A DNA stretch of 64,000 nt from Caprella mutica (GCA_947561585.1 CANNZV010000920.1:1-64000), one strand, 5' to 3'. Numbered from the stretch's first letter, positions 46,192-57,917 are shown. The notes: generated by a model not told the origin, from the sequence alone. Numbers and translations are program-made.

Positions 46192-49100
46192 CTTGATTAT
46201 AAACATTTGATTATAAGTCTTTGATTATAAACATTTGATTATAAGTCTTTGATTATAAACATTTGATTATAAATGTTTGATTATAAGTCTTTGATTATAA
46301 ACATTTGATTATAAGTCTTTGATTATAGACATTTGATTATAAACATTCGATTATAAGTCTTTGATTATAAACATTTGATTATAAGTCTTTGATTATAAAC
46401 ATTTGATTATAAGTCTTTGATTATAGACATTTGATTATAAACATTCGATTATAAGTCTTTGATTATAATCATTTGATTATAAGTCTTTGATTATAGACAT
46501 TTGATTATAAACATTCGATTATAAGTCTTTGATTATAAACATTTGATTATAAGTCTTTGATTATAAACATTTGATTATAGACATTTGATTATAAACATTC
46601 GATTATAAGTCTTTGATTATAAACATTTGATTATAAACATTCGATTATAAGTCTTTGATTATAAACATTTGATTATAAGTCTTTGATTATAAACATTTGA
46701 TTATAAATCTTTGATTATAAACATTTGATTATAAACATTTGATTATAAGTCTTTGATTATAAACATTTGATTATAAACATTCGATTATAAGTCTTTGATT
46801 ATAAACATTTGATTATAAACATTTGATTATAAACATTCGATTATAAGTCTTTGATTATAAACATTTGATTATAAGTCTTTGATTATAAACATTTGATTAT
46901 AAACATTTGATTATAAACATTCGATTATAAGTCTTTGATTATAAGTCTTTGATTATAAACATTTGATTATAAACATTCGATTATAGACATTTGATTATAA
47001 ACATTCGATTATAAGTCTTTGATTATAAACATTTGATTATAAACATTCGATTATAAGTCTTTGATTATAAACATTTGATTATAAGTCTTTGATTATAAAC
47101 ATTTGATTATAAATCTTTGATTATAAACATTTGATTATAAACATTTGATTATAAGTCTTTGATTATAAACATTTGATTATAAACATTCGATTATAAGTCT
47201 TTGATTATAAACATTTGATTATAAACATTTGATTATAAACATTCGATTATAAGTCTTTGATTATAAACATTTGATTATAAGTCTTTGATTATAAACATTT
47301 GATTATAAACATTTGATTATAAACATTCGATTATAAGTCTTTGATTATAAGTCTTTGATTATAAACATTTGATTATAAACATTCGATTATAAGTCTTTGA
47401 TTATAAACATTTGATTATAAACATTCGATTATAAGTCTTTGATTATAAACATTTGATTATAAGTCTTTGATTATAAACATTTGATTATAAACATTCGATT
47501 ATAAGTCTTTGATTATAAACATTTGATTATAAACATTCGATTATAAGTCTTTGATTATAAACATTTGATTATAAACATTTGATTATAAGTCTTTGATTAT
47601 AAACATTTGAGTATAAGTCTTTGATTATAAACATTTGATTATAAACATTTGATTATAAGTCTTTGATTATAAACATTTGATTATAAACATTTGAGTATAA
47701 GTCTTTGATTATAAACATTTGATTATAAACATTTGATTATAAGTCTTTGATTATAAACATTTGATTATAAACATTCGATTATAAGTCTTTGATTATAAAC
47801 ATTTGATTATAAACATTTGATTATAGACATTTGATTATAAACATTTGAGTATAAGTCTTTGATTATAAACATTTGATTATAAACATTTGATTATAAGTCT
47901 TTGATTATAAACATTTGATTATAAACATTCGATTATAAGTCTTTGATTATAAACATTTGATTATAAACATTTGATTATAAACATTTGATTATAAACATTT
48001 GATTATAAGTCTTTGATTATAAACATTTGATTATAAACATTCGATTATAAGTCTTTGATTATAAACATTTGATTATAAACATTTGATTATAAGTCTTTGA
48101 TTATAAACATTTGATTATAAACATTCGATTATAAGTCTTTGATTATAAACATTTGATTATAAACATTCGATTATAAGTCTTTGATTATAAACATTTGATT
48201 ATAAACATTTGATTATAAGTCTTTGATTATAAACATTTGATTATAAGTCTTTGATTATAAACATTCGATTATAAGTCTTTGATTATAAACATTTGATTAT
48301 AAACATTCGATTATAAGTCTTTGATTATAAACATTTGATTATAAGTCTTTGATTATAAACATTCGATTATAAGTCTTTGATTATAAACATTTGATTATAA
48401 ACATTTGATTATAAGTCTTTGATTATAAACATTTGATTATAAACATTCGATTATAAACATTTGATTATAAGTCTTTGATTATAAACATTTGATTATAAAC
48501 ATTTGATTATAAGTCTTTGATTATAAACATTTGATTATAAGTCTTTGATTATAAACATTCGATTATAAGTCTTTGATTATAAACATTTGATTATAAACAT
48601 TTGATTATAAACATTTGATTATAAACATTTGATTATAAGTCTTTGATTATAAACATTTGATTATAAACATTCGATTATAAGTCTTTGATTATAAACATTT
48701 GATTATAAACATTTGATTATAAGTCTTTGATTATAAACATTTGATTATAAACATTCGATTATAAGTCTTTGATTATAAACATTTGATTATAAACATTCGA
48801 TTATAAGTCTTTGATTATAAACATTTGATTATAAACATTTGATTATAAGTCTTTGATTATAAACATTTGATTATAAGTCTTTGATTATAAACATTCGATT
48901 ATAAGTCTTTGATTATAAACATTTGATTATAAACATTCGATTATAAGTCTTTGATTATAAACATTTGATTATAAGTCTTTGATTATAAACATTCGATTAT
49001 AAGTCTTTGATTATAAACATTTGATTATAAACATTTGATTATAAGTCTTTGATTATAAACATTTGATTATAAACATTCGATTATAAACATTTGATTATAA

Positions 49101-49330
49101 GTCTTTGATTATAAACATTTGATTATAAACATTTGATTATAAGTCTTTGATTATAAACATTTGATTATAAGTCTTTGATTATAAACATTCGATTATAAGT
49201 CTTTGATTATAAACATTTGATTATAAACATTTGATTATAAGTCTTTGATTATAAACATTTGATTATAAGTCTTTGATTATAAACATTTGACTGAAAGTTT
49301 TTGATTATAAACATTTGATTATAAACATTT
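46192..49330. repeat. 14-bp minisatellite with higher-order structure (about 220 copies)
   Basis: Three monomers alternate: GATTATAAACATTT, GATTATAAGTCTTT and the variant GATTATAAACATTC. The order of monomer types recurs at 630 bp (45 monomers) between about 47.98 and 49.23 kb; for example the block at 48,241 repeats at 48,871. It recurs at 406 bp (29 monomers) between the AAATCTTT variants at 46,705 and 47,111. AGACATTT and GAGTATAA variants serve as further markers. It is non-coding. Confidence 0.97.
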
Positions 49331-50123
49331 AATGGTCTTGCACTGCACTCGAATGTTTCAATGTTTCTAACACGAGTCACAGTATGCTATATGGTCACTA
49401 TATGAGAGTCCTATTACCTATTTAGGCTCTAGATCTCATTTCTATCCAAACACTAATTGTGTAACATCTTAACTTAGCCAATTAATGGTGATGTTAGAAT
49501 TTTGTTCAACTATTTTCTTTTATAATGCATAACGTAGGTTATAGGTTATAATATTAATCTTAGAAATTTAAATATCTACCATTTTTATAAAATTCACATT
49601 GCAGTAATTAAAGTTTTTGCTTAATATATGTTATATTTACTTTTTTGAAAAGTTAATCTTTAATTTCCAAATTTTTACTGTTATTTTACAGGATATTTTA
49701 CCATTTAACTTTACCACTAACATACACAAATCTATCTTTTATATAATTATATATTTTTTCGTGATAGAGTTGTGAGTATATCCATTTGTGTTTGTTAAAA
49801 CTTTATTTTACCCACCAATAAATATACTATCAAAAGTAAACCTTTTTAGCACTCAACCCTAACGCTGAACAATAACTTTAAAATATAATGTCTTGACTTA
49901 AATACTCAGGCGAGGTTAAAACAATAGTAAATTTGATAAGTAAATTATATCTTACTCCGGAATATATAAATAGGTTGCTCAGTTTGTATTTCTATAAAGG
50001 AAACTACCGAATATTTTAAAACTTGAGTTGCTGAAAATCTGGGCTTTAATTTATGTGAAATAAATGACAATAATGCCATATTTTTATATATAGTTTAATA
50101 ACATTTTATTACTATAAAGAAAT
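49331..50123. other. AT-rich spacer
   Basis: A short mixed-composition stretch TCTTGCACTGCACTCGAATG lies at the array edge. The rest is AT-rich without supported features. Confidence 0.5.
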
Positions 50124-50261
50124 TCAGAGTTCAGGAAAATGTATACGCTGTTGCGTCATATTTTGATATACCAAACAAAGCTAATATATATATAAGTGAT
50201 GTTTCCAGTGTGACGCAAAATGAGACACATCAGCGATTGTACTTCATCGGGATTCCAGAGG
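50124..50261. mobile_element. MITE family E, inverted diverged copy
   Basis: Read on the minus strand it gives CCTCTGGAATCCCGATGAAG, TACAATCGCTGATGTGTC, TCATTTTGCGTCACACTGGA and ATCACTTATATATATATTAG. This matches the order of the element at 28,311-28,441. Confidence 0.75.
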
Positions 50262-50373
50262 AGCATTTTATCAAAAATAGTATAAAACCAAATAGAGAAA
50301 AACATGTTACATTATTATCAATTATCAAAAAAAGCAGGTACGAAATTAGAATCACCATAACTTTATCAAGAAC

Positions 50374-51222
50374 CATTGCATCTTCGTGTGGTTTTCTTTG
50401 GCTAATGCAAATTATTGTCACCCATAACCACATTGTTTGGTTGTTTTAATATTCCTAATAGTTTTTCTACAGGGTGGTCATAAGTAAAGGGTGGTTAAAT
50501 TGTTCATGCGCGAGATTATTTTAAACCTTGCTTATCAAAAGAGTAGGTTTTATCTCCGAGAATTAGGATTATTTTAAGAACACTTATGTTGATTCAGTGG
50601 ACAGAACTACGATATATTAATGGAGAAATTCTGAATCAAGTATGGTGGATGCAGGATGGTGCCCCAATACACAGGGCACTTGCTGTTGAAGAACGACTGA
50701 TGGAAGTTTTGGAATCGAGTAATTATTGCCATGGGTCATGCCATTGAATGGTTTCCGATGAGCTCAGGTTTAACTGGTTGCGATTTTTTTCTTGTGGGGT
50801 TTATTGAAAAATGATAAGCCTCTCCTCACCTGCTAATCGGCACCAATTAAAAGAACGAATGACGCATGATGTGGATTACTTGAAGGCTATTACTGAAGTG
50901 ATCAACAGATCAAAGAAAGCAGTTAGAAAACGGGCACAAAAATGGGGGATAATGGATATTTTTGGTGAAGAAGTTTTCACATTAGGTATTCATAAAATGC
51001 AATTGTTTCTTGATATCTTGTTATACTTGATAACAGTATAAAAAATACTGGGTAAACAAATCCATTTTGATATCTTTTATCAATTAGAAATCGCGCGTAA
51101 GAGCTTTTTCACCACCCTGTAGAAAAAGTATTGAGAAAATAGAAACAAACGAAAAATGTAGTTGTGGCTGACAAAAAAATGCGTAAGCCAAAGAAAACCA
51201 AACGAAGATAGAGTGTTTTTTA
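50374..51222. mobile_element. Palindromic element interrupted by a mariner relic
   Basis: The outer left arm (about 50,374-50,469) runs CATTGCATCTTCGTGTGG, TTTTCTTTGGCTAATGC and ATAGTTTTTCTA. The outer right arm (51,120 to about 51,222) is its inverse with roughly 75-80 percent similarity by eye. Between them lies a 650-bp insert with CAGGGTGG and CCACCCTG ends flanked by TA. Removing the insert and one TA would restore a continuous palindrome with TTTTTCTAGAAAAA at its centre. Confidence 0.7.
50470..51119 (+). pseudogene. Mariner-like element with decayed transposase (650 bp)
   Basis: The ends are CAGGGTGGTCATAAGTAAAG and CTTTTTCACCACCCTG, each beside TA. The + strand encodes fragments MQDGAPIHRALAVEERL near 50,650, CDFFLWGLLKNDK near 50,780 (in another frame) and LKERMTHDVDYLKAITEVIN from about 50,845. 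The QDGAPxH and DFFLWG blocks belong to DDE transposases of the Tc1/mariner superfamily. The N-terminal third is missing and stops and frameshifts interrupt the rest. The element is inactive. Confidence 0.75.
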
Positions 51223-51279
51223 TTATCAATATTTGAAAAAAGACTCGGCCTCTCATGCACTCTGGGCAGCGTTCCAGGA

Positions 51280-51326
51280 TTAAAAACGCGAAGCACACTC
51301 TCGAGAATGCGCAATTCGATAAATCG
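51280..51326 (+). repeat. Dispersed CpG-rich motif, copy 3
   Basis: It reads GATTAAAAACGCGAAGCACA, then CTCTCGAGAATGCGCAATTC and GATAAAT. It is preceded by CACTCTGGGCAGCGTT, as in copy 2. Confidence 0.78.
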
Positions 51327-51329
51327 TGT

Positions 51330-51680
51330 GGTCCACTATTTATATCTACTTCATACACTCTTGCCTAAAACCTTTCGCACGTTTCAATTAATTTATCAAG
51401 ATTTGTAACATCAAATGCACTATGGGATAAAGTACCGCCTTAATAAAAGAAAAAGCTACTATGACTAAGTTTCGAGTCATCGGAAGACTCTACATTTGCA
51501 ATCATGTTAAAAACCACGAATATAATAAAAATATAATAAATATTATATAACTTTAATTTTATTCGTATCCAATTTTTTCTTCAATTTAATAATTTAAACA
51601 TGATTGAAAATGTGGAACCGTCCGATAACTCGAATATGTTTATTTTAAATTAATGTATTATTCATTATGGTTATGTTCGC
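51330..51680. other. AT-rich spacer
   Basis: A fragment AATGTGGAACCGTCCGATAA at about 51,608 resembles the family B MITE arm. Nothing else can be supported. Confidence 0.45.
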
Positions 51681-51687
51681 CACAATT

Positions 51688-51765
51688 TGCCGATTTTGCA
51701 CAATCTCGAGAATGTGCTGCGCAATTTAAGGATCTTGAAAACGTGCAGCGCATTCTCGAATGTGA
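51688..51765. repeat. Dispersed CpG-rich motif, two copies in inverted orientation (copy 4)
   Basis: The left half GCACAATCTCGAGAATGTGC, TGCGCAATTTAAGGATC is the minus-strand motif. The right half ACGTGCAGCGCATTCTCGAA is the plus-strand motif. The two face each other across about 10 bp. Confidence 0.78.
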
Positions 51766-51779
51766 TACCTAGCATTAAT

Positions 51780-52080
51780 TTTATGGAAAACTTTTAATTT
51801 TCTATTTAGTTATAAGACGATCGATATTTTTACAATAAAAACAAAAGGGAAAACAAATGAGGTTAATTCCAAACGTTTGGTAGAATGTTTACTGTCCCAG
51901 TAAAATTTATATACCAGTTTTGTTCAAGTTTTCTGTAACAAACTCTAGCTTTAATTACCAATATATTACCAAGTTACTATGTATATTATGTATTAAACTA
52001 TCATATTTTGATTAAATGGACCAATTAATTGCATAAATAATTGATTCTGCTTCATACCCTTCACCTGCCTTGCTCACTCT
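51780..52080. other. AT-rich spacer
   Basis: No supported feature. Confidence 0.5.
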
Positions 52081-52140
52081 CGAGATTATCGCACATTTCC
52101 AATGATTCTAAAAAGGCGCAGCGCATTCTCGAGATTGTAC
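52081..52140 (+). repeat. Dispersed CpG-rich motif, copy 5
   Basis: CTAAAAAGGCGCAGCGCATT followed by CTCGAGATTGTAC matches the core. A partial inverted piece, CTCGAGATTATCGCACATTT, lies immediately upstream. Confidence 0.75.
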
Positions 52141-52429
52141 AAACATAAATTAACTGTCATTTGACTGTTCTATTTTCTAAGAAACAGCTTATCAATTTAA
52201 ACATATTAATTTGTTTAATAGATGGCAGAAATTGACTCACAATAGTACAATATTTCCTGAGATAAATAAAAAAATTCTACAAAAAAGATAATTGGAATTG
52301 AATAGCGAAATATTAGTTAACGAAAGTGCCAAATGAATTAATGGAAGCTATTCAATCATGAAATAAAACAAGGAAGTTTTTATTAATAACTAGAGCACAT
52401 TTAACCTCGTCATTGATGTCAACCCTGAA

Positions 52430-52920
52430 ATACCTAACGATGACTTATACGGTGTGAAATTGGCAGCATCGATTAATAGGCATCATTTATATCAGTCAGC
52501 ACTTCAAGAAGACACCATTAAAGAGAGCCAAACTCACCCCAAGATGACTTTATTGTTGTGGAACTCGTAAAAAAGTCACTCCGCCAACTGTAATTTTTAA
52601 TTGTTGATGTCCTGAAGAGAAGAAGAACAACTCCTGAGTTCATTTATTATCGATAATGAGAGCAGGCGAATCTTTTCCAGAGTCTGACAAGTGCGTATCA
52701 CTCTTAACAATGGGCAACTCTAATGACCAATCACTGCAGCTAATTAGATTCTCGCGCGCAACAAAGGACGGTAGCTGTCTTCTTATTGGCTGTCACGCGC
52801 GCGCAGTTCTTCTCCTATTCATTAAGGCGCCAAATGATCTAGTTGATGCTCGAATTGATCTTTGTACAAATATATCCCTACGTCATTTTCCCTCCGTTAG
52901 ATTAGGTATATAGTGGCTAA
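52430..52920. promoter_or_regulatory. Candidate regulatory island
   Basis: Unique GC-richer sequence contains two CCAAT boxes in opposite orientation (GACCAATCAC near 52,727 and TTATTGGCTG near 52,783), CGCGCGCAAC and CACGCGCGCGCAG CpG clusters, a CTAATTAGATT homeodomain-type site and GGCGCCAAAT. An 85-residue + frame crosses it but lacks any domain. The CCAAT/CpG make-up could mark a promoter or an enhancer. Confidence 0.3.
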
Positions 52921-53204
52921 TTTAAGAATATTACCTAGGATCTCTAGGTTCAGACTTTGTTTAGTATATGAGAGCATGTGAACCACTGCTTAAATTTGAC
53001 AGCTTCCACATAGGTGGCCCTTTATCGATAACCTTTAGATCCAAAAAATGTTCGTCACGAAATAACGTGCTCGTCAGTCCTCTTCTTTATCTATTCTATG
53101 AACTAAAAAACCGGACATTGAAGGTTTTCGTAATTGATAAGTGATGATTAACTGCTCTGGATGATTTTTAAAGATGAAATGTTTGAAGAGACTAAGAAAT
53201 TGAA

Positions 53205-53410
53205 AATAGGTAGGTACTGCTAGGTAGGTAGATTTAAGAGCATTTACAATAGGTAGATCTAAAACCATTTATAACAGCCGTAATAGGTAGCAACTAGGTA
53301 TAGATTGAAAAGAAGAACTACCTAGTTGGTATCTACTAGGTAGATTCGAGAGCATTTACAATAAGTAGCTACTAGGTAGATTTACGATAGGTATCTACTA
53401 GGTAAAAATT
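53205..53410. repeat. Degenerate TAGGTAG/CTACTAGGTAG repeat
   Basis: Units such as GAGCATTTACAATAGGTAGA, CTACTAGGTAGATT and TAGGTATCTACTAGGTA recur about six times over 200 bp. CTACCTAG and CTAGGTAG in both orientations make it foldback-prone. Confidence 0.75.
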
Positions 53411-53539
53411 CATAAAATGTTATGTTAACACGGACACCAATTTGTTTCATATAGACTATACATCTTACCTATTAAAATCCAACAGACAGTGATTTAATGA
53501 TCAAAGATAACTCATAGTCTACTTGACACAGGTAAAAGA

Positions 53540-53735
53540 ACGGTGCTCTCTCTCCAGAAGCCTCATTCAGCCGCCAGAAATAATGGCTTGCACGTGTTTG
53601 CTCTTCAGAGGCTACATTGAGAAGAAAACGTGAATACGTGTCCTGTCACGGACACCTGCGAACACTTGCATCCTCTTTGCTCTTCGCGCTATAATTAATC
53701 TCAGGCGAAGGCTTCCGGAGGACCAGAGGAAATTG
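53540..53735. promoter_or_regulatory. Candidate regulatory island
   Basis: GC-richer unique sequence holds an E-box CACGTG within TTGCACGTGTTTGCTC, CACCTGCGAACAC, GTCACGGACACC and CTTTGCTCTTCGCGC. It has no meaningful frame. Confidence 0.25.
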
Positions 53736-53939
53736 ATTTCCAACGAATCTCCAAAGATGTGTCAATCACCGTGTGTATGTACGGACAACTTAAATGGATT
53801 TGGATTTTACTGCTGGAATGACTTGGTAATTTAAATCTTGTCTGAATTGTCATTGATTGAGATGTTATTTGATTGGCTGCCTGGCATATAAAAAAAATAA
53901 CATTCAAATGATTTGAATGTTGATTGGTATTTCAGAGTT

Positions 53940-54230
53940 AAATTACGGTTAGTTTAATTAGTGGAAAGAGGCAAATATGTTTCCATTTATACATTTAATT
54001 TTAAAATGAAATATTTTTTTAGAAATTTATATAATTTCAATTATCCTTCCATGTCATATTTCTATACAAAAGAGAATATACAAAAAGTTATGTTTTAATA
54101 GGAGTACGAAATGATAATTTTTGTTCTAACTTTTGAAAAAATAAAAATCGTAAAATGATCGAGATTCACCTATCCAATACACACATAGAAAGTCTGAATG
54201 TGCTCTTAATCGAGTTTGTTTCTTTTGTGG
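53940..54230. other. AT-rich spacer
   Basis: No supported feature. Confidence 0.45.
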
Positions 54231-54600
54231 ACATCTGCACATCTTTCCGTCTCATCTGATAAGCCAAGATTAATTAATTACATTCAGATGAGACGAATGG
54301 CTATTGATGGTATTTGAAAAATAGCTTTCTGAACACAGCATAACAAATTGAAGTGAGGTTTCAACACCTCTTATTATCGCCTCAGTCGGTTGCCAGCTCG
54401 TGTCCCGGAACACAAAGCACCCCCGCTGAGTCGCTTAAAATCTCCCCTGGTGCCCCAGAGTTCCAAAAGAGACACGGCTTTGGATGAGAGTTGCAGGAGG
54501 TAGCGTTTGGACGTGCATGTCAAATGCTAGGAAATGGTGTATGAGAAGTGCCGAGTCAGCGTTCTTTTGTGACGGTCCGAACTGACTAGTGGTTACCTAG
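54230..54600. promoter_or_regulatory. Candidate regulatory island with a 12-bp inverted repeat
   Basis: A perfect inverted repeat CGTCTCATCTGA (54,248-54,259) and TCAGATGAGACG (54,284-54,295) encloses TTAATTAATTA homeodomain-type cores. It is followed by unique GC-rich sequence (about 54,370-54,520), with CCTCAGTCGGTTGCC, GTCCCGGAACAC, CCCCCGCTGAGTCGC and CCTGGTGCCCCAGAG. No open frame is supported. Confidence 0.28.
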
Positions 54601-55150
54601 ATTTAAATACTTCCATCCTGAAAAGCAATGGACAGATGCCGAACAACGTTGGATGTTAAAAACCTATAATGCAACTTTCTCTTGTGCTTCCATGACTATT
54701 TGAAATAGTCTCTCTTGGAGATGTGATTGCTTCAACAGATACAAAAAATGTTTAATCCAAATGGCAAAAGTTTTTCGGGTGGCTAACGTGCATGGCTGCA
54801 TGAAACAAATTATCAAAATTCATCGTCATATTGCATATTATATAGTATCTTGGCAATATCCATTATGGAATTAAAGTTAGAGAGCATTATTCTCATCATA
54901 AAATGATTATTTTAGCGCAATATAGTAATCTAACAATAATTATCAATTGATTTAAAGTTTTGTGCAAAAATTTCAAACGCATGAAATGACCTTTAAAAAT
55001 TAGACATAAGTTCTTAATTTAATTTAAAATAGTCTTAACGTATAGCTCACTAATGAACAAATTAACATATTGTTCAATTGAACTCTTTATTATTTTCATA
55101 TTCAAAACTATCAACAGCCAATAAGTAAAAATGACTGCCATTTCAAGTCA
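54600..55150. other. Unique, mostly AT-rich sequence
   Basis: No gene or repeat visible. Confidence 0.45.
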
Positions 55151-55400
55151 CTGTGACTCGTTAAATCCAAAGAACTAACGAGAACATAATGAACTCATGT
55201 TAACTGCCGCCTTCCAAAGAAGCTCCTCCATTTTTAATGATAATTTTTGTAGTCAGTTGAATGGAAATAATCAATTCGATCATTACAGTTGGCTTTGTCA
55301 TCAGCTCGAGAGTTTGAAGTGAGGAGCAACATAAAGAATTTATCAGAGGCAAGTGAATGGCGTGTAGACTGTAATGAAGGAGATGACAAATGACTTCTTT
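55150..55400. promoter_or_regulatory. Weak candidate regulatory island
   Basis: Mixed-composition unique sequence contains TTAACTGCCGCCTTCCAAAG, AATAATCAATTCGATCATTA and GGCTTTGTCATCAGCTCGAG. There is no frame. Support is composition only. Confidence 0.2.
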
Positions 55401-55515
55401 TTTATTCTAGCCATTCATTCTGATTACCTTAGTAAAGGTTAGGTTGTGAAGTATTTTCGATGTTAAACTAATAGTTAAATTTATTACATAATGGTTAGTA
55501 ATCAACAATTTGGAT

Positions 55516-55711
55516 AAAGTAAGTTATGAATTATCGGTCAGTTTCACATCTTCGCAGTTATATATATAAGAAAAAACGATATTTAGTTTTCATTTTTAAT
55601 TTAAATTAATATCCATGATACCTGCATATAAAATAAAATAATTATAATTTTATCGTTTGTTTCTGATATGACTGAAGATGTGGAAATGACCGATAATTCG
55701 TAACTTACCCA
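55516..55711. mobile_element. MITE family B copy (196 bp)
   Basis: It opens AAAGTAAGTTATGAATTATC then AGTTTCACATCTTCG, and closes CTGAAGATGTGGAAATGACC then AATTCGTAACTTACCC. It has an AT-rich centre. Confidence 0.85.
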
Positions 55712-56431
55712 TAAACATTAAAAAATAAAATTCATTTACCAGAATTACAAAAATTATAAGTATTAGCTTCGAAAAACAATTTAATTATTTAAATCTTCTG
55801 CCTAAGTTATTTCAATAGCATGTTTTACTAATAGTCAAATTATGATATGGTTATCAACAATAATTTAGGTAGAGCGTTTTTCAATTGTTTGACAGATATT
55901 ATTTGATTATATGATATGCTCTCTATATAGAATTATCTACATTAAATCTAATGTGGGCGGACATGCTTCTATTATAATAGTGAAGTATGCTACTGAACAT
56001 ATATATATACGAGGAAGAGTTAACCCTTTAGGTACGATAAGGTGACATATATGTCCTCTTTTAAAGGATGTGTTTAGCGAGGATTTATGAAACATATTTC
56101 TTTAATGCCCGAATAAACACATGTTTTCTCTTTTATACATTGCAGCACATATGTATATTCGTTTACATTAGTTAGGCACAATTGTGAAAAAAAAATTAAA
56201 GTAATAATTTTTTATTGTTTAATATGCTTCCTTCACGCATATATAGCAAGAATATCACAATAAAAAATAGTTTTTTTCTTCATGCTCAAATTAATTTAAG
56301 CATTTATGGTTGAATAGTTTGGTTCAAACACCTAAACATAAATTTGGTAGACAATAAAATCTGTGGGAGAGAAATTGCTTAAATTTAACAATTTTCTACC
56401 TTCAAAAAAGCCTGTTTAAGAAATTACTTGT

Positions 56432-56623
56432 TAGGGTAAGTTATTAATTATCGGTCAGTTCAACATTTTCGGACACGTAAGAAAAAAAAATATAATATAG
56501 TAGTTACTTAATTTTTATTTTCATTGATACCAATCAAAATAAAAATTAAATAATTATTATTATATCGTTTTTTCTTACGTGTTCAAAAATGGGGAACTGA
56601 CCGATAATTAAGAACTTACCCTA
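56432..56623. mobile_element. MITE family B copy (192 bp)
   Basis: It opens TAGGGTAAGTTATTAATTAT and closes AATTAAGAACTTACCCTA. The inner arms CACGTAAGAAAAAA and TTTTTTCTTACGTG, and a central TTTTTATTTTCATTGA/TCAAAATAAAAA foldback, are conserved. Confidence 0.87.
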
Positions 56624-56639
56624 GTTCTCTTTCCATAGT

Positions 56640-57055
56640 ATTAGCAAAGAACATCCAATGATCTGAAGCTGAACACTCAGTTCCTATACCACCTTCTAAA
56701 GCCATCTGAAATATGCTACATTGATGGACATCGCCCTACGATATTATAATCTCAGTGGCCCTAAAAAAAGAAGCTAGGCACTTAGTCAAAGAGGATCCAT
56801 AAAGCACTGATAGCTGCGTGGAAAATGGTCCCAATAATTATTAGGTAAAATGATGTGAAATGTTGGCACGCCTAGCGTCCCTCGGGCTAGGTCCGTCTTG
56901 GAAGCGACACTCGTGCAATTTTCTAGACCCCTAGCCACCCAAACCTGATCAGGACTCGATGAGACAGATGTCAAAGTAATTTTCAGTAAATGTTTAATGT
57001 TCATATTCAGGTCAGTTTCTCATCAGAGATATAGATAGATTTATATTTTTTACGA
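56640..57055. promoter_or_regulatory. Candidate regulatory island
   Basis: Unique GC-richer sequence contains GGACATCGCCCTACG, TTGGCACGCCTAGCGTCC then CTCGGGCTAGG, and CCTGATCAGGACTCGATGAG (with a CCTGATCAGG palindrome). A 72-residue minus-strand frame crosses it without any recognisable domain. Confidence 0.25.
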
Positions 57056-57900
57056 TGGTGAGGCCTTGGGTTTGTGTAGATGGTTTGATTGGTTAATCCA
57101 CTTGAGACTAAATCAATTTGACAGCAAATATTCATATGGGCTATTCTTCTGGATTATATAGTTATAGACTAAAACATATACACGTACCTACCTTGTATGA
57201 TGCCATGATTGAAAATTTAATTTTTATTAATTTTAAAATATAAGAGTATTTTTTGTACATTAAATTAGGGTTTCTACTTTAGGATAGTAGGTACCATTCT
57301 ATCAATTCTAATTATCTAAAGTAACCTAGGAATATTAGATAATTTGCTTATCGCACTCTAGACAATAGGTTCGATCTAGCGGCACGGACAATGCTACACC
57401 CTGTTCAACTATGAAACTTTTTCTGAGCTATAAATTATATGCCGAGATGGTGGAGCATTTAATCATATTTAAGAGGTTTGCTGGCGGAGGCTATCGTAAA
57501 ATTTAGTATGTTAATGCCATCGACAAAGACCAATGTACCCAGTGATTTGAGCGATCTTGTGGCTACTGTATTATTAAACCTTCTTGCCACATTCCAACTA
57601 CCTGCCTATCTGAACTTTTACTTTAATGCCAGGTTAAACACTCTATGGTTTGTGTTATATCGGCTTACTTTTCACATAGTAAGTACTGGTTATATACTTA
57701 TTTCATGTTATACAGTTTTCGTGTTTAAGCCAAAGATGTAATTGTGCCGTCAGAGAAATGAGTCAGATTTCAGTTTTCTAGTTTCTTACTGTTCTTTTTT
57801 CTCATAAATTTTTTCCTATTGCAGAACAGACTCGAAATATCGAATAAAGTTTTTTGACTAACTGTGTATTGGCGTTTTTATTGTATTCACAATTCTATAT
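57056..57900. other. Unique sequence, no supported gene
   Basis: An 87-residue frame at 57,478-57,741 is Leu/Tyr-rich and ends in hydrophobic residues (YRLTFHIVSTGYILISCYTV), but there is no homology I recognise and no splice context. I do not call it. Confidence 0.4.
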
Positions 57901-57917
57901 TTAGGTTTACCAGACAA

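Noticed and set aside
57478..57741. An 87-residue plus-strand frame with a hydrophobic tail
   Set aside because: There is no recognisable family, no splice or promoter context, and a length expected by chance in this composition.
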